Made by a program: the position numbers and the translations under genes. Shown here piece after piece: positions 42,607-50,315 of a DNA stretch of 64,000 nucleotides. The notes beneath the pieces are model-generated. The model was not told where the DNA came from. It was given only the letters and a program-made list of their open reading frames with translations, and ran no database searches. Position 1 is the stretch's first letter. Each line of letters opens with the position of its first letter. The stretch is from Bog-793 sp963823945. GTDB lineage: Bacteria; Actinomycetota; Acidimicrobiia; Acidimicrobiales; Bog-793. The stretch covers positions 1-64,000 of the forward strand of contig CAWGNK010000002.1 in the NCBI GenBank assembly GCA_963823945.1, given 5' to 3'.

Positions 42607-43089
42607 TCAGAGGGCCGCGAGCACCGCCTCGGCGCTGCTCACCGAGAGTCCCGGGCCTGGTTCGATCCCCAGGTAGGTGACGACGCCGTCTTCCAGCACC
42701 GCGGCGTAGCGCTGTGAGCGCACGCCCAGGCCCTTGGCCGACAGGTCCTCCTCGAGGCCGAGGGCGCGGGTGAACTCGCCGTTGCCGTCGGCGAGCATCA
42801 GCACCTTGTCGCCGACCCGGCGGTACGAGGACCAGGCGTCCATCACCCAGGCGTCGTTCACCGAGACGCAGGCGATGAGCTCGACGCCCTTGGCCCGGAT
42901 TTCCCCGGCCCGCGCGACGAAGCCCGGCAGGTGGAAGTCCGTGCACGTCGGCGTGAAGGCTCCCGGCAGCCCGAACAGGACAACCTTCCCGCGGCCCAAC
43001 ACCTCGGTGCTGCGCACGGGCTTGGGGCCGTCCTCGCCCATGATGCGGAGCTCGACATCCGGGATCCGCTCTCCCACCGCGATCGTCAT
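42607..43089 (-). CDS. Peroxiredoxin (Prx5-like)
   Basis: A 160-residue thiol peroxidase. It has IPDVELRIMGEDGPKPVRST, KVVLFGLPGAFTPTCTDFHL with peroxidatic Cys49 in the T-x-x-C motif, LPGFVARAGEIRAKGVELIA, and VSVNDAWVMDAW, all typical of the Prx5/redoxin subfamily. A second Cys (IACVSVND) might serve as resolving residue; the partner is not known. ATG 43089 follows GGAGGAGG. It is divergent from the FTR1 gene. Confidence 0.92.
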   Translation of the reverse strand: MTIAVGERIPDVELRIMGEDGPKPVRSTEVLGRGKVVLFGLPGAFTPTCTDFHLPGFVARAGEIRAKGVELIACVSVNDAWVMDAWSSYRRVGDKVLMLADGNGEFTRALGLEEDLSAKGLGVRSQRYAAVLEDGVVTYLGIEPGPGLSVSSAEAVLAAL

Positions 43090-43178
43090 GCCCGTCCTCC
43101 TCCAGGGCCAGCTGGGCCCGCCCGCGACTGCCCGCCGGCCCACGATACGTGGACGAGGGCGGGGCCCGCCCGAGCCGA

Positions 43179-43214
43179 TGTCCAGTCAACCACGAATTTC
43201 AGGTTGACTGGACA
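43179..43214. promoter_or_regulatory. Perfect 13-bp inverted repeat upstream of FTR1
   Basis: TGTCCAGTCAACC and its exact complement GGTTGACTGGACA, separated by 10 bases, in the region between the divergent peroxiredoxin and FTR1 genes. The right arm contains TTGACT, a -35-like element, placed so that a bound regulator would block the FTR1 promoter. It does not match the IdeR/DtxR or Fur box consensus. It could also be a terminator-like hairpin, but it lies upstream, not downstream, of the FTR1 gene. Confidence 0.6.
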
Positions 43215-43255
43215 TTCATTATCAGGTGTACTTGATATTGAGACCAGGGGGGCCA

Positions 43256-44170
43256 TTGCTCGCGGCGTTCGTCATCTTCCTGCGCGAGGGCACCGAGGCG
43301 AGCATCATCGTCGCGATCCTCTGCTCGTACCTCGACCGGACCGGGCAGCGCCGCCATTTCCGCGACGTCTTCGTCGGCGTCGGCCTCGCGGCCGGGCTCG
43401 CGACCGCCGGCGGCTTCGCCGCCTACTACACGATCCACTCCTACGACGGCTCGCGGGTCCAGACCGTCTTCGAGACGGCGACCTACGCGCTCGCCGTCGT
43501 CGTGCTCACCTACATGACCTTCTGGATGCGCCGGCACGCCCGCACGATGTCACGTGACCTCGCGCACCGCGCCGACCGTGCTCTCGGCAGGCGGGAGCGC
43601 TACGGCCTCGGTCTGCTCGCGTTCCAGGCGGTCGGGCGCGAGGGGCTCGAGACGGCCGTCTTCACCCTGGCGATCGTCTTCGCCGCCGGGACGCACGGCA
43701 CGCTGCTCGGCGCCGCCGCCGGGCTCGCCTGCGCCCTCGCGTTCTCCTTTGCCGTCTTCCGGCTCGGCCGGCGGATCAACCTCGGCGTGTTCTTCACCGT
43801 CGTCGGAACGGTGCTTTTGGTCTTCGCCGCCGGCCTCGTCGCCGACGTCGTCGAGAACCTCCAGCAGCTCGGCTGGGTCCACGTCCTGTCGGGTCGGCTG
43901 TGGGACACGTCGAGCCAGCTGTCGGAGGGATCCTCGCTCGGTGACGTCTTCCACTCCCTCGTCGGCTACGCCGACCAGCCGACGGCGTTGCAACTTGCCG
44001 CCTACCTCGCCTACGCGGCGACCGCCACGACCGTCTTTGTCGCCCTTGGCCGCCGCGACGCCCGCCGCCGCGGGCTCGCCGCGGCGCCGGCGGCCGAGGC
44101 CGCGCCGAGCGAAGTCGCCGGCACCGGCCCGGGAAGCGGTTGCGGCCTCGGGGCGGGCCGTGCAGAATGA
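43256..44170 (+). CDS. FTR1 family iron permease
   Basis: A 304-residue membrane permease of the FTR1/EfeU type for iron uptake. The N-terminus LAAFVIFLREGTEASIIVAI has the REGxE iron motif, repeated in AVGREGLETAVFTLAIVF; about seven helices follow. TTG 43256 is chosen because FTR1 proteins start MLA-x-x-IFLREG and AGGGGGG lies just upstream; GTG 43226 is possible. No EfeO or EfeB partner is in the window. A perfect inverted repeat overlies its likely promoter. Confidence 0.88.
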   Translation: MLAAFVIFLREGTEASIIVAILCSYLDRTGQRRHFRDVFVGVGLAAGLATAGGFAAYYTIHSYDGSRVQTVFETATYALAVVVLTYMTFWMRRHARTMSRDLAHRADRALGRRERYGLGLLAFQAVGREGLETAVFTLAIVFAAGTHGTLLGAAAGLACALAFSFAVFRLGRRINLGVFFTVVGTVLLVFAAGLVADVVENLQQLGWVHVLSGRLWDTSSQLSEGSSLGDVFHSLVGYADQPTALQLAAYLAYAATATTVFVALGRRDARRRGLAAAPAAEAAPSEVAGTGPGSGCGLGAGRAE

Positions 44171-44194
44171 CGCCGCTGCACGTTTTGCGTAGCA

Positions 44195-44368
44195 CCCGAG
44201 GTGGCCGCCGGCGACGTTGAGCCGGGGGCTGAAAAGGGAAGCCGGTGGGAATCCGGCACGGTCGCGCCACTGTGACCGGGGAGCGAACCCGAGCGACGCC
44301 ACTGGGACACGGGTCCTGGGAAGGCACGGGCGAGCGTTGATCCGGGAGTCAGGAGACCTGCCTCGGCA
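44195..44368 (+). promoter_or_regulatory. Cobalamin (AdoCbl) riboswitch
   Basis: The core of the cobalamin riboswitch is present in order: GGGAAGCCGGTGGGAATCC, GCCACTGTGACCGGGGAGCG, GCCACTGGG and GGGAGTCAGGAGACCTGCC. It lies 130 bases before btuF and would repress the transporter when cobalamin is bound. Ends are approximate. Confidence 0.93.
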
Positions 44369-44498
44369 AGATGTCGGACCTCGCGTCAGGGTTGGCGGCT
44401 GCACGGTGCAGTGCCTCCGGGACCTCACCGGAGGTGACCCCGCTCCCGGCCGGTGAGGCCGACCGGCAGGCCGCGCGTTCGGCCAGGAGGAGCGGGAA

Positions 44499-45453
44499 GT
44501 GACCCAGCACGACCGACATTCCGAGGCACACCGCCGCGCCCGGCGGGACCCCTCGTGGGCCCAGGCGGCCCGGCGGGGCCTCGCGCTCGTCGCCCTGGGC
44601 GCGCTCGCCGCGTCGCTCACCACGGCGGGCGGCGCGGCCACGGCGGGCGAGGGAGCCACGCGGGCCAAGCCCCCGGATCGGATCATCTCGCTCTCGCCGA
44701 CGGCGACCGAGATGCTCTTCGCGATCGGGGCCGGCCACCAGGTGGTCGCCGTCGACGACGACTCCGACTACCCGCCGTCGGCGCCGCGCACCTCGCTTTC
44801 GGGCCTGGAGCCGAACATCGAGGCCCTCGCTCGCTACGACCCCGACCTCGTCATCGTCTCCTACGACCCGCAGGGGTTCGTGCGCTCGCTCCGCGCGCTC
44901 GGCGTGCCCGTGCTGCTCGAGCCGGCGGCGACGGACCTCGCTGGCACCTACTCCCAGATCGAGTCACTCGGGCGGGTGACCGGCCACGAGACGGCCGCCG
45001 GGGCGCTCGTGCGCCGGATGCGGCGCCAGATCGCCGCCACCGTCGCCGCGGCACCGCGGTTCACAACCCCGCCCACGTACTACTTCGAGCTCGAGCCCGA
45101 CTTCTACTCGGTGACCTCGTCCACCTACGTCGGCCAGCTGTTCGGGCTGTTCGGGCTGCGCAACATCGCCGACGCCGCCCAGGGGGCCACGAGCGGCTAC
45201 CCCCAGCTGTCCGACGAGTACATCGTGAAGTCCGACCCGCAGGTCATCTTCCTCGCCGACACGGTCTGCTGCGGCCAGTCGGCGCGCACCGTCGCCGCCC
45301 GCCCGGGATGGCGCGCCGTCGCGGCGGTGCGCGACGGCGACGTCGTGGGTCTCAATGACGACATCGCCTCGCGTTGGGGACCCGCGCGTGGTCGTGCTCG
45401 CCCGGGACATCGAAGCCGCGCTGTGGAAGATCAAACGGCACCGCCGGGCCTGA
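44499..45453 (+). CDS. btuF: Cobalamin ABC transporter substrate-binding protein BtuF (frameshifted)
   Basis: A BtuF-type binding protein. It has a signal-like hydrophobic stretch (LALVALGALAASLTTAGG), then RIISLSPTATEMLFAIGAG, LSGLEPNIEALARYDPDLVI, YYFELEPDFYSVTSSTYVGQ, and VVGLNDDIASRWGP. In the frame as given it continues into the permease with an odd Arg-rich joint, looking like a fusion. Removing one base from the CCC run at 45381-45383 gives the normal family end RWGPRVVVLARDIEAALWKI and a stop at 45451-45453. So btuF and btuC are probably separate genes. No Cys is seen for lipid anchoring. GTG 44499 follows AGGAGG. Confidence 0.82.
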
Positions 45454-45488
45454 CCGACCGGCCCGGCGGGACGGCGCGACCGGGGCCC

Positions 45489-46514
45489 GTGTCGTCGCGG
45501 CTCGGCGGCTGGTTTCTCGCCGGCGCCTGTGTCGTGCTCGCCGGGGCGGCGCTCCTGTCGGTGCTCGTCGGGCCGGCCGACCTGTCACCGGGCACGGTCG
45601 TCGGCGTGCTCGCCGCGAAGCTGCTCGGTCTCCACAGCCACGCCTCGGCGCTCGACACCGGGATCGTCTGGCAGATCCGCGCCCCGAGGGTCGTGCTGGG
45701 CGCGATCGTCGGCGCGACCCTGGCGATGGCCGGCGCCTCCTACCAGGGGGTGTTCCAGAACCCGCTCGCCGACCCGTACCTGCTGGGCGTGGCGGCCGGG
45801 GCGGGGCTCGGTGCGACCATCGCCGTCGCCGAGGTCTCGAACCCGACGACGTGGGCGGTCGACCCCGTGCCGCTCGCCGCGTTCGTGGGCGCGCTCGTCG
45901 CCGTCGCCCTCACCTACGTCCTCGGCCGCTCGGGCCAGCGGCAGCGCACGACGACGAGCCTCATCCTCGCCGGTGTCGCCGTCGGGTCCTTTTTCACGGC
46001 GATCCAGACCTACACCCAGCAGCGCAACACGCCGACGCTCATGCAGGTCTACTCGTGGATCCTCGGCGGGCTCTCGACGGCGGACTGGCAGGAGGTCTGG
46101 CTCGTCGTCCCCTACGTCGCCGTCTGCGGCGCCGTGCTGCTCGCCTCGCGGCGCCTCCTCGACGTGATGGCCGTCGGCGACGAGGAGGCCGACAGCCTCG
46201 GCGTGCGGGCCAGCCGCGTGCGGCTCCTCGTCGTCGTCGCCTCGACGCTCGCCACGGCGGCCGTCGTGGCGGTGAGCGGGCTCGTCGGCTTCGTCGGCAT
46301 CATCGTGCCGCACACGGTGCGCCTCGTCGTCGGCCCGAGCTACCGGCGGATCCTGCCGCTGTCGATCCTCGTCGGCGCCGCCTTCCTCATCCTCGCCGAC
46401 CTCGTCGCCCGCACCGTGCTGTCGCCCGCCGAGGTGCCGCTCGGCGTCGTCACCGCGTTTGTCGGCGCGCCGTTCTTCCTCGTCGTCCTGCGCCAGTCGA
46501 GGCGGCAGCCGTGA
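45489..46514 (+). CDS. btuC: Cobalamin ABC transporter permease BtuC
   Basis: A FecCD/BtuC-family permease of about 341 residues and up to ten helices. Conserved parts: IRAPRVVLGAIVGATLAMAG, SYQGVFQNPLADPYLLGVAA, GAGLGATIAV, LILAGVAVGSFFTAI, WILGGLSTADW, and the C-terminal LVGFVGIIVPHTVRLVVGPS with the coupling helix. The start is set at GTG 45489 after the presumed btuF stop. It overlaps btuD by 4 bp (GTGA). Confidence 0.9.
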   Translation: MSSRLGGWFLAGACVVLAGAALLSVLVGPADLSPGTVVGVLAAKLLGLHSHASALDTGIVWQIRAPRVVLGAIVGATLAMAGASYQGVFQNPLADPYLLGVAAGAGLGATIAVAEVSNPTTWAVDPVPLAAFVGALVAVALTYVLGRSGQRQRTTTSLILAGVAVGSFFTAIQTYTQQRNTPTLMQVYSWILGGLSTADWQEVWLVVPYVAVCGAVLLASRRLLDVMAVGDEEADSLGVRASRVRLLVVVASTLATAAVVAVSGLVGFVGIIVPHTVRLVVGPSYRRILPLSILVGAAFLILADLVARTVLSPAEVPLGVVTAFVGAPFFLVVLRQSRRQP

Positions 46515-47314
46515 GGCTCGACGTCGCCGGTGTGCGCGTCGCCTACGACGGCCACGAGGTCCTCGCCGGGATCTCGCTCGCCGTCGCGGAGGGCGGCTGG
46601 CTCTGCCTCATCGGGCCGAACGGGAGCGGCAAGACGACGCTCTTGCGCGCGATCGCCGGACTCGTCGACTTCGGCGGCGAGGTGCGGCTCGACGGCGAGC
46701 CCCTCGACTCCGCCCGGCGGCGGCGCCTGGCGCGGCTCATCGCCTACGTCCCCCAACGGCCGACCCTGCCGGCGGCGATGATCGTCGGCGACTACGTGGC
46801 GCTGGGGCGCACCCCGTACATTGCGCTGTTCGGCACGGAGGGCCGCCACGACCGCGCCGTCGTCGCCGGCGTCCTCGCCCGTCTCGGACTCGAGGCGCTC
46901 GCCGGCCGTGAGCTCGGCTCGCTCTCCGGCGGCGAAGCGCAGCGCGCCGTGCTCGGCCGGGCGCTCGCCCAGCAGGCGCCGCTGCTGCTGCTCGACGAGC
47001 CGACGGCGGCGCTCGACATCGGACACGGCCAGCGGGTCCTCGAACTCGTCGACGAGCTGCGCGACGAACGCCGGCTCACCGTCGTCTCGGCGATGCACGA
47101 CCTCACACTCGCCGGCCAGTTCTCCGACCGCCTCGCGCTGCTCGCCGCCGGGCGTGTGATCGCCGAGGGCACGGCCCGGGCCGTCCTCACCGAGGACACG
47201 CTCGCCGGGCACTTCGGCGCCGAGCTGCGCGTCGTCGGCGACGGCTCCGGCGGGATCGTCGTCCTGCCCCGCCACCGCCCCGGCCGCCTGCCAGGGGCCC
47301 CCGAGAGGCTGTGA
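46511..47314 (+). CDS. btuD: Cobalamin ABC transporter ATP-binding protein BtuD
   Basis: A 267-residue ABC ATPase of the FecE/BtuD group. Walker A IGPNGSGKTTLLRAI, Q-loop YVPQRPTLP, signature SLSGGEAQRAVLGRAL, Walker B LLLLDEPTAALD, and H-loop SAMHDLTLA are in order. GTG 46511 overlaps the btuC stop. It completes btuFCD behind the cobalamin riboswitch. Confidence 0.93.
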   Translation: MRLDVAGVRVAYDGHEVLAGISLAVAEGGWLCLIGPNGSGKTTLLRAIAGLVDFGGEVRLDGEPLDSARRRRLARLIAYVPQRPTLPAAMIVGDYVALGRTPYIALFGTEGRHDRAVVAGVLARLGLEALAGRELGSLSGGEAQRAVLGRALAQQAPLLLLDEPTAALDIGHGQRVLELVDELRDERRLTVVSAMHDLTLAGQFSDRLALLAAGRVIAEGTARAVLTEDTLAGHFGAELRVVGDGSGGIVVLPRHRPGRLPGAPERL

Positions 47315-47333
47315 CCCGCGCCGCCCGGGTGGC

Positions 47334-48857
47334 TCAGGTGACCCGGACGACCTCCAGCGTGTTCGAGACGACGACCTCGGAGTGCGGCGAGCCGGCGAGC
47401 ACGACGACGACGTCGCCTGTCCGCGCGGCGCCTGCCGCGACGGTGGCGTCGACCGCCTGCCGGATGACATCGTCGGTCGACACCGAGTCCCCGACGATCA
47501 CCGCCTCGACCCCCCAGGAAAGGGCCAGCTGGCGCTGCACGCGGCGGGAGGTCGTCGCCGCGACGATCCGCGTGCGCGGCCGGAAGCGCGAGATCGCGCG
47601 GGCGGTCGCGCCCGACCTCGTGCAGGCGACGATGGCGACGGCTCCCATCTCGAGGGCCGCCCGCCAGCCCGCGGCGGTGATCGCCGCCGTGACGTGCGCC
47701 GGCGCCAGGGCGTCCCCGGCGACCTCCTGCGGGTCGAGGCGCGACCCCCAGCCCAGGTAGTCGAAGTCCTCCTCGGTGCGCAGCACGATGCGCGCCATCG
47801 TCTCGCAGACCCGCACCGGGTCCCGGCCGATCGCCGTCTCGGCCGACAACATGACGGCGCTCGTGCCGTCGAGCACGGCGTTGGCGACGTCGGTCACCTC
47901 GGCACGGGTGGGGACCGGCAGGTTGATCATCGACTCGAGCATCTGGGTCGCCGTGATGACCGGCAGGCCGAGGCGGACGCCGGTGCGGATGATCACCTTC
48001 TGGAGGTGTGGCACGTCCTCGAGGGGCACGCGCACACCGAGGTCGCCACGGGCGACCATGACGGCGTCGCTCTGCCGGAGGATCTCGTCGAGGTGGGCGA
48101 CGCCGTCGGCGGTCTCGATCTTGGCGATGAGCATCGTCTTGTCGCCCCCGAGCGCGGCGCGGGCGGCCACCATGTCGGCCGGAAAGCGCACGAACGAGAC
48201 GGCGATGTGGTCGACTCCCTCGGCGACGAGCTCGTGGATGCGTTCGATGTCCTGGGGTGTCGGCGTGGTGAGCGAGATCCGGCTCGCCGGGATCGTCACC
48301 CCCGGCTGGCCCTGGAGGCGGCCCCCGCTCACGACGGCGCAGACGGCGTCGTCGCCGCGGCGCCCGACGACGACGAGCGACACACCCCCGTCGCCGATCG
48401 CCACCCGGTCCCCCTCGGCGAGGTCGGCGACCGCCTCGTCGAGCGCGACGCCGACGCGCACCGCCGAGCTCGAGGGGGCGGCCGACCCGGGAGCGAGCAG
48501 GATCTCGTCGCCCGCAGAGAGCGTGACCCCGCCGTCGGGGAAGTGCGTGCAGCGGATCTTCGGCCCCGGCAGGTCGGCGAGCACGGCGACCTGCGGGATG
48601 ATGGCCCGGATCCGCCGGATGCGTTCCATCGCCTCGGCCATCGACGAGTGGGCGAGCGGCACGCGGGCGACGTCCATCCCCGCCTTGGCCATCTGGATGA
48701 GGGTCTCGGCGGCGTCCGAGGCCGGGCCGATCGTGGCGACGATCTTGGTGCGCCGGCGCGTCTGGGACGACGGGCGCGCTGGCGCGCGCCCGGACCCCTT
48801 CGCCCCCGGCTTGCGCCGGGCCGTTCCGGCAGGCGGCGTCGCTTCGTCGGGGCTCAT
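47334..48857 (-). CDS. pyk: Pyruvate kinase
   Basis: A 507-residue pyruvate kinase, making ATP and pyruvate from PEP. It has RRTKIVATIGPAS, ADLPGPKIR, KIETADGVAHLDEILRQSDA, VMVARGDLGVRVPLEDVP (Asp and catalytic Lys regions), ITATQMLESMINLPVPTRAE and the C-terminal effector domain. Two oddities: the usual ARLNFSHG reads ARVPLAHSS, losing the Asn and Ser K+ ligands, and the GPEIR-type site reads GPKIR (Lys100), which marks the K+-independent class. ATG 48857 is used; an N-terminal Pro/Arg-rich extension of about 33 residues is present. Confidence 0.87.
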   Translation of the reverse strand: MSPDEATPPAGTARRKPGAKGSGRAPARPSSQTRRRTKIVATIGPASDAAETLIQMAKAGMDVARVPLAHSSMAEAMERIRRIRAIIPQVAVLADLPGPKIRCTHFPDGGVTLSAGDEILLAPGSAAPSSSAVRVGVALDEAVADLAEGDRVAIGDGGVSLVVVGRRGDDAVCAVVSGGRLQGQPGVTIPASRISLTTPTPQDIERIHELVAEGVDHIAVSFVRFPADMVAARAALGGDKTMLIAKIETADGVAHLDEILRQSDAVMVARGDLGVRVPLEDVPHLQKVIIRTGVRLGLPVITATQMLESMINLPVPTRAEVTDVANAVLDGTSAVMLSAETAIGRDPVRVCETMARIVLRTEEDFDYLGWGSRLDPQEVAGDALAPAHVTAAITAAGWRAALEMGAVAIVACTRSGATARAISRFRPRTRIVAATTSRRVQRQLALSWGVEAVIVGDSVSTDDVIRQAVDATVAAGAARTGDVVVVLAGSPHSEVVVSNTLEVVRVT

Positions 48858-48914
48858 GTCTCTAGCATGCCCGCTCGCGCCCACCATCAGCGCGGTGGCG
48901 GGCACTCCGGCCGC

Positions 48915-50315
48915 TCAGCTCGCGGGGCTGACCGAGCTCATGTTGAAGTCGGCGACCCGCAACCCGGGCATCGCGGTGCGGTTCGCCCACTCGTGCCACT
49001 CCCGTGAGAGCGCCCGCTCACTCCGGCTGGCCTCGATCGTCCGGCCCAGCGCGTCGAGGGGGCTCTCGTTGAACCGGAAGTTGTTGACGGCACCCACCAC
49101 CTCGCCGCCCTCGACGAGATAGACCCCGTCGCGGGTGAGCCCGGTGAGCAGAAGCGTCGAGCGGTCGACCTCCCGGATGTACCACAGGCAGGTGAGCAAC
49201 AGGCCCCTGCTGGTGTGCGCGATCAGGTCGTCGAGGGAGCCCTCCGACCCGGGGAGCGCGAGCAGCAGGTTGTCCGCCGGCGGGGCGAAGGAGGCACCAG
49301 CGCGCCGGGCCCCGGCGCGGTGGTAGCGGAGGCGGTTCAGCGCGCCTTTCGTGATCCAGTGGGCCGGCGGGATCGGCAGGCCGTTGTCGAAAACCGACGT
49401 GTCGGCTCCCGACGAGCCCGCGACGACGAACGGCGTGCACTCGAGGCCGGCGGCCGCCGGGTCGCTCCACATCTCGAAGGGCGCTGCCGTGAGCCGCTCG
49501 CCGAGCCGGGTGCGGCCCCCCGGCGCCGAGTACACCGTGCCCCCGTCCTCGGCCTCCCGGCCGCTCGCCGCGAAGTCCATCTCCAGCACGAGGTCGGCGA
49601 CGGCGTCCGGCGGCAGGATCACCTCGTAGCGTCCGGGCCCGAGGTCCACCTTCCGCTGCGCCCAGCCCAGCCTCGAGCGGAGCCTGTCGTCGAGGTCGGC
49701 GAGCGAGACGTCGCTGAAGTCGGGCGTGCCGACCCCCGCCCAGGTCGACGCCGCGCCGTCGGCCGTGCGGGCGACGAGCTCGAAGGCGCCCGTCGGCTGG
49801 ACGTGACGGCGTCTCCCCCCCGCCGAGGTCCCGAGGTAGGTCGTGCGCAGCTCGTGGATCGCGAAGCCGGCGAGCACCCGTTTCTCGGCGCGGGCGGCGC
49901 CGAACGCCGGGCGCAGGTCCTCGAGGATCCCGGCGAACACGCCGAGGTCGGTCGTCGCCGGCGGCTCGGCGAAGAGGTCGTCGCAACCCGTCGGCTCGAG
50001 CGGCGAGGCGTCCTCGGCCGGTTCCGAGGACCCCGCGTCCGATTCCGCCGCGGCGACGAGACCGGCGATCTCGACGGGGCCGCTCGCCGAGGCCACCCCG
50101 GCGCTGACTCCCGCCGGCTGGTCGACGAAGCTCACGACGGTCACCCGCCGGTCCCGCCGCACGCCGTTCGTCGTCGTCGTGTTGAGGGCGAACCGCACGT
50201 TGGCATCGCTGATGTCCTCGACGATGACGACGCACCCGGCGGCCCGCGACGCGGCGAGCGCCTCCTCGACGACGGAGTCCGCCGGGGGCAGCCCGGATCC
50301 GCCCCGGCCCGTCAT
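48915..50315 (-). CDS. TldE/PmbA-like metallopeptidase subunit
   Basis: A 466-residue TldD/PmbA family protein, the subunit without the HExxxH motif. Landmarks are DISDANVRFALNTTTTNGVR, a central RKVDLGPGRYEVILPPDAVA, PPADNLLLALPGSEGSLDDL, and the C-terminal STLLLTGLTRDGVYLVEGGE. The TldD/TldE pair acts as a Zn protease on peptides such as the modified microcin precursors and CcdA. Its start ATG 50315 overlaps the tldD stop (ATGA). Confidence 0.86.
   Translation of the reverse strand: MTGRGGSGLPPADSVVEEALAASRAAGCVVIVEDISDANVRFALNTTTTNGVRRDRRVTVVSFVDQPAGVSAGVASASGPVEIAGLVAAAESDAGSSEPAEDASPLEPTGCDDLFAEPPATTDLGVFAGILEDLRPAFGAARAEKRVLAGFAIHELRTTYLGTSAGGRRRHVQPTGAFELVARTADGAASTWAGVGTPDFSDVSLADLDDRLRSRLGWAQRKVDLGPGRYEVILPPDAVADLVLEMDFAASGREAEDGGTVYSAPGGRTRLGERLTAAPFEMWSDPAAAGLECTPFVVAGSSGADTSVFDNGLPIPPAHWITKGALNRLRYHRAGARRAGASFAPPADNLLLALPGSEGSLDDLIAHTSRGLLLTCLWYIREVDRSTLLLTGLTRDGVYLVEGGEVVGAVNNFRFNESPLDALGRTIEASRSERALSREWHEWANRTAMPGLRVADFNMSSVSPAS

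Noticed and set aside
44499..46514. A natural BtuF-BtuC fusion protein
   Set aside because: The joint is family-unlike and one-base repair restores the standard BtuF end and stop, so a frameshift is the better reading.
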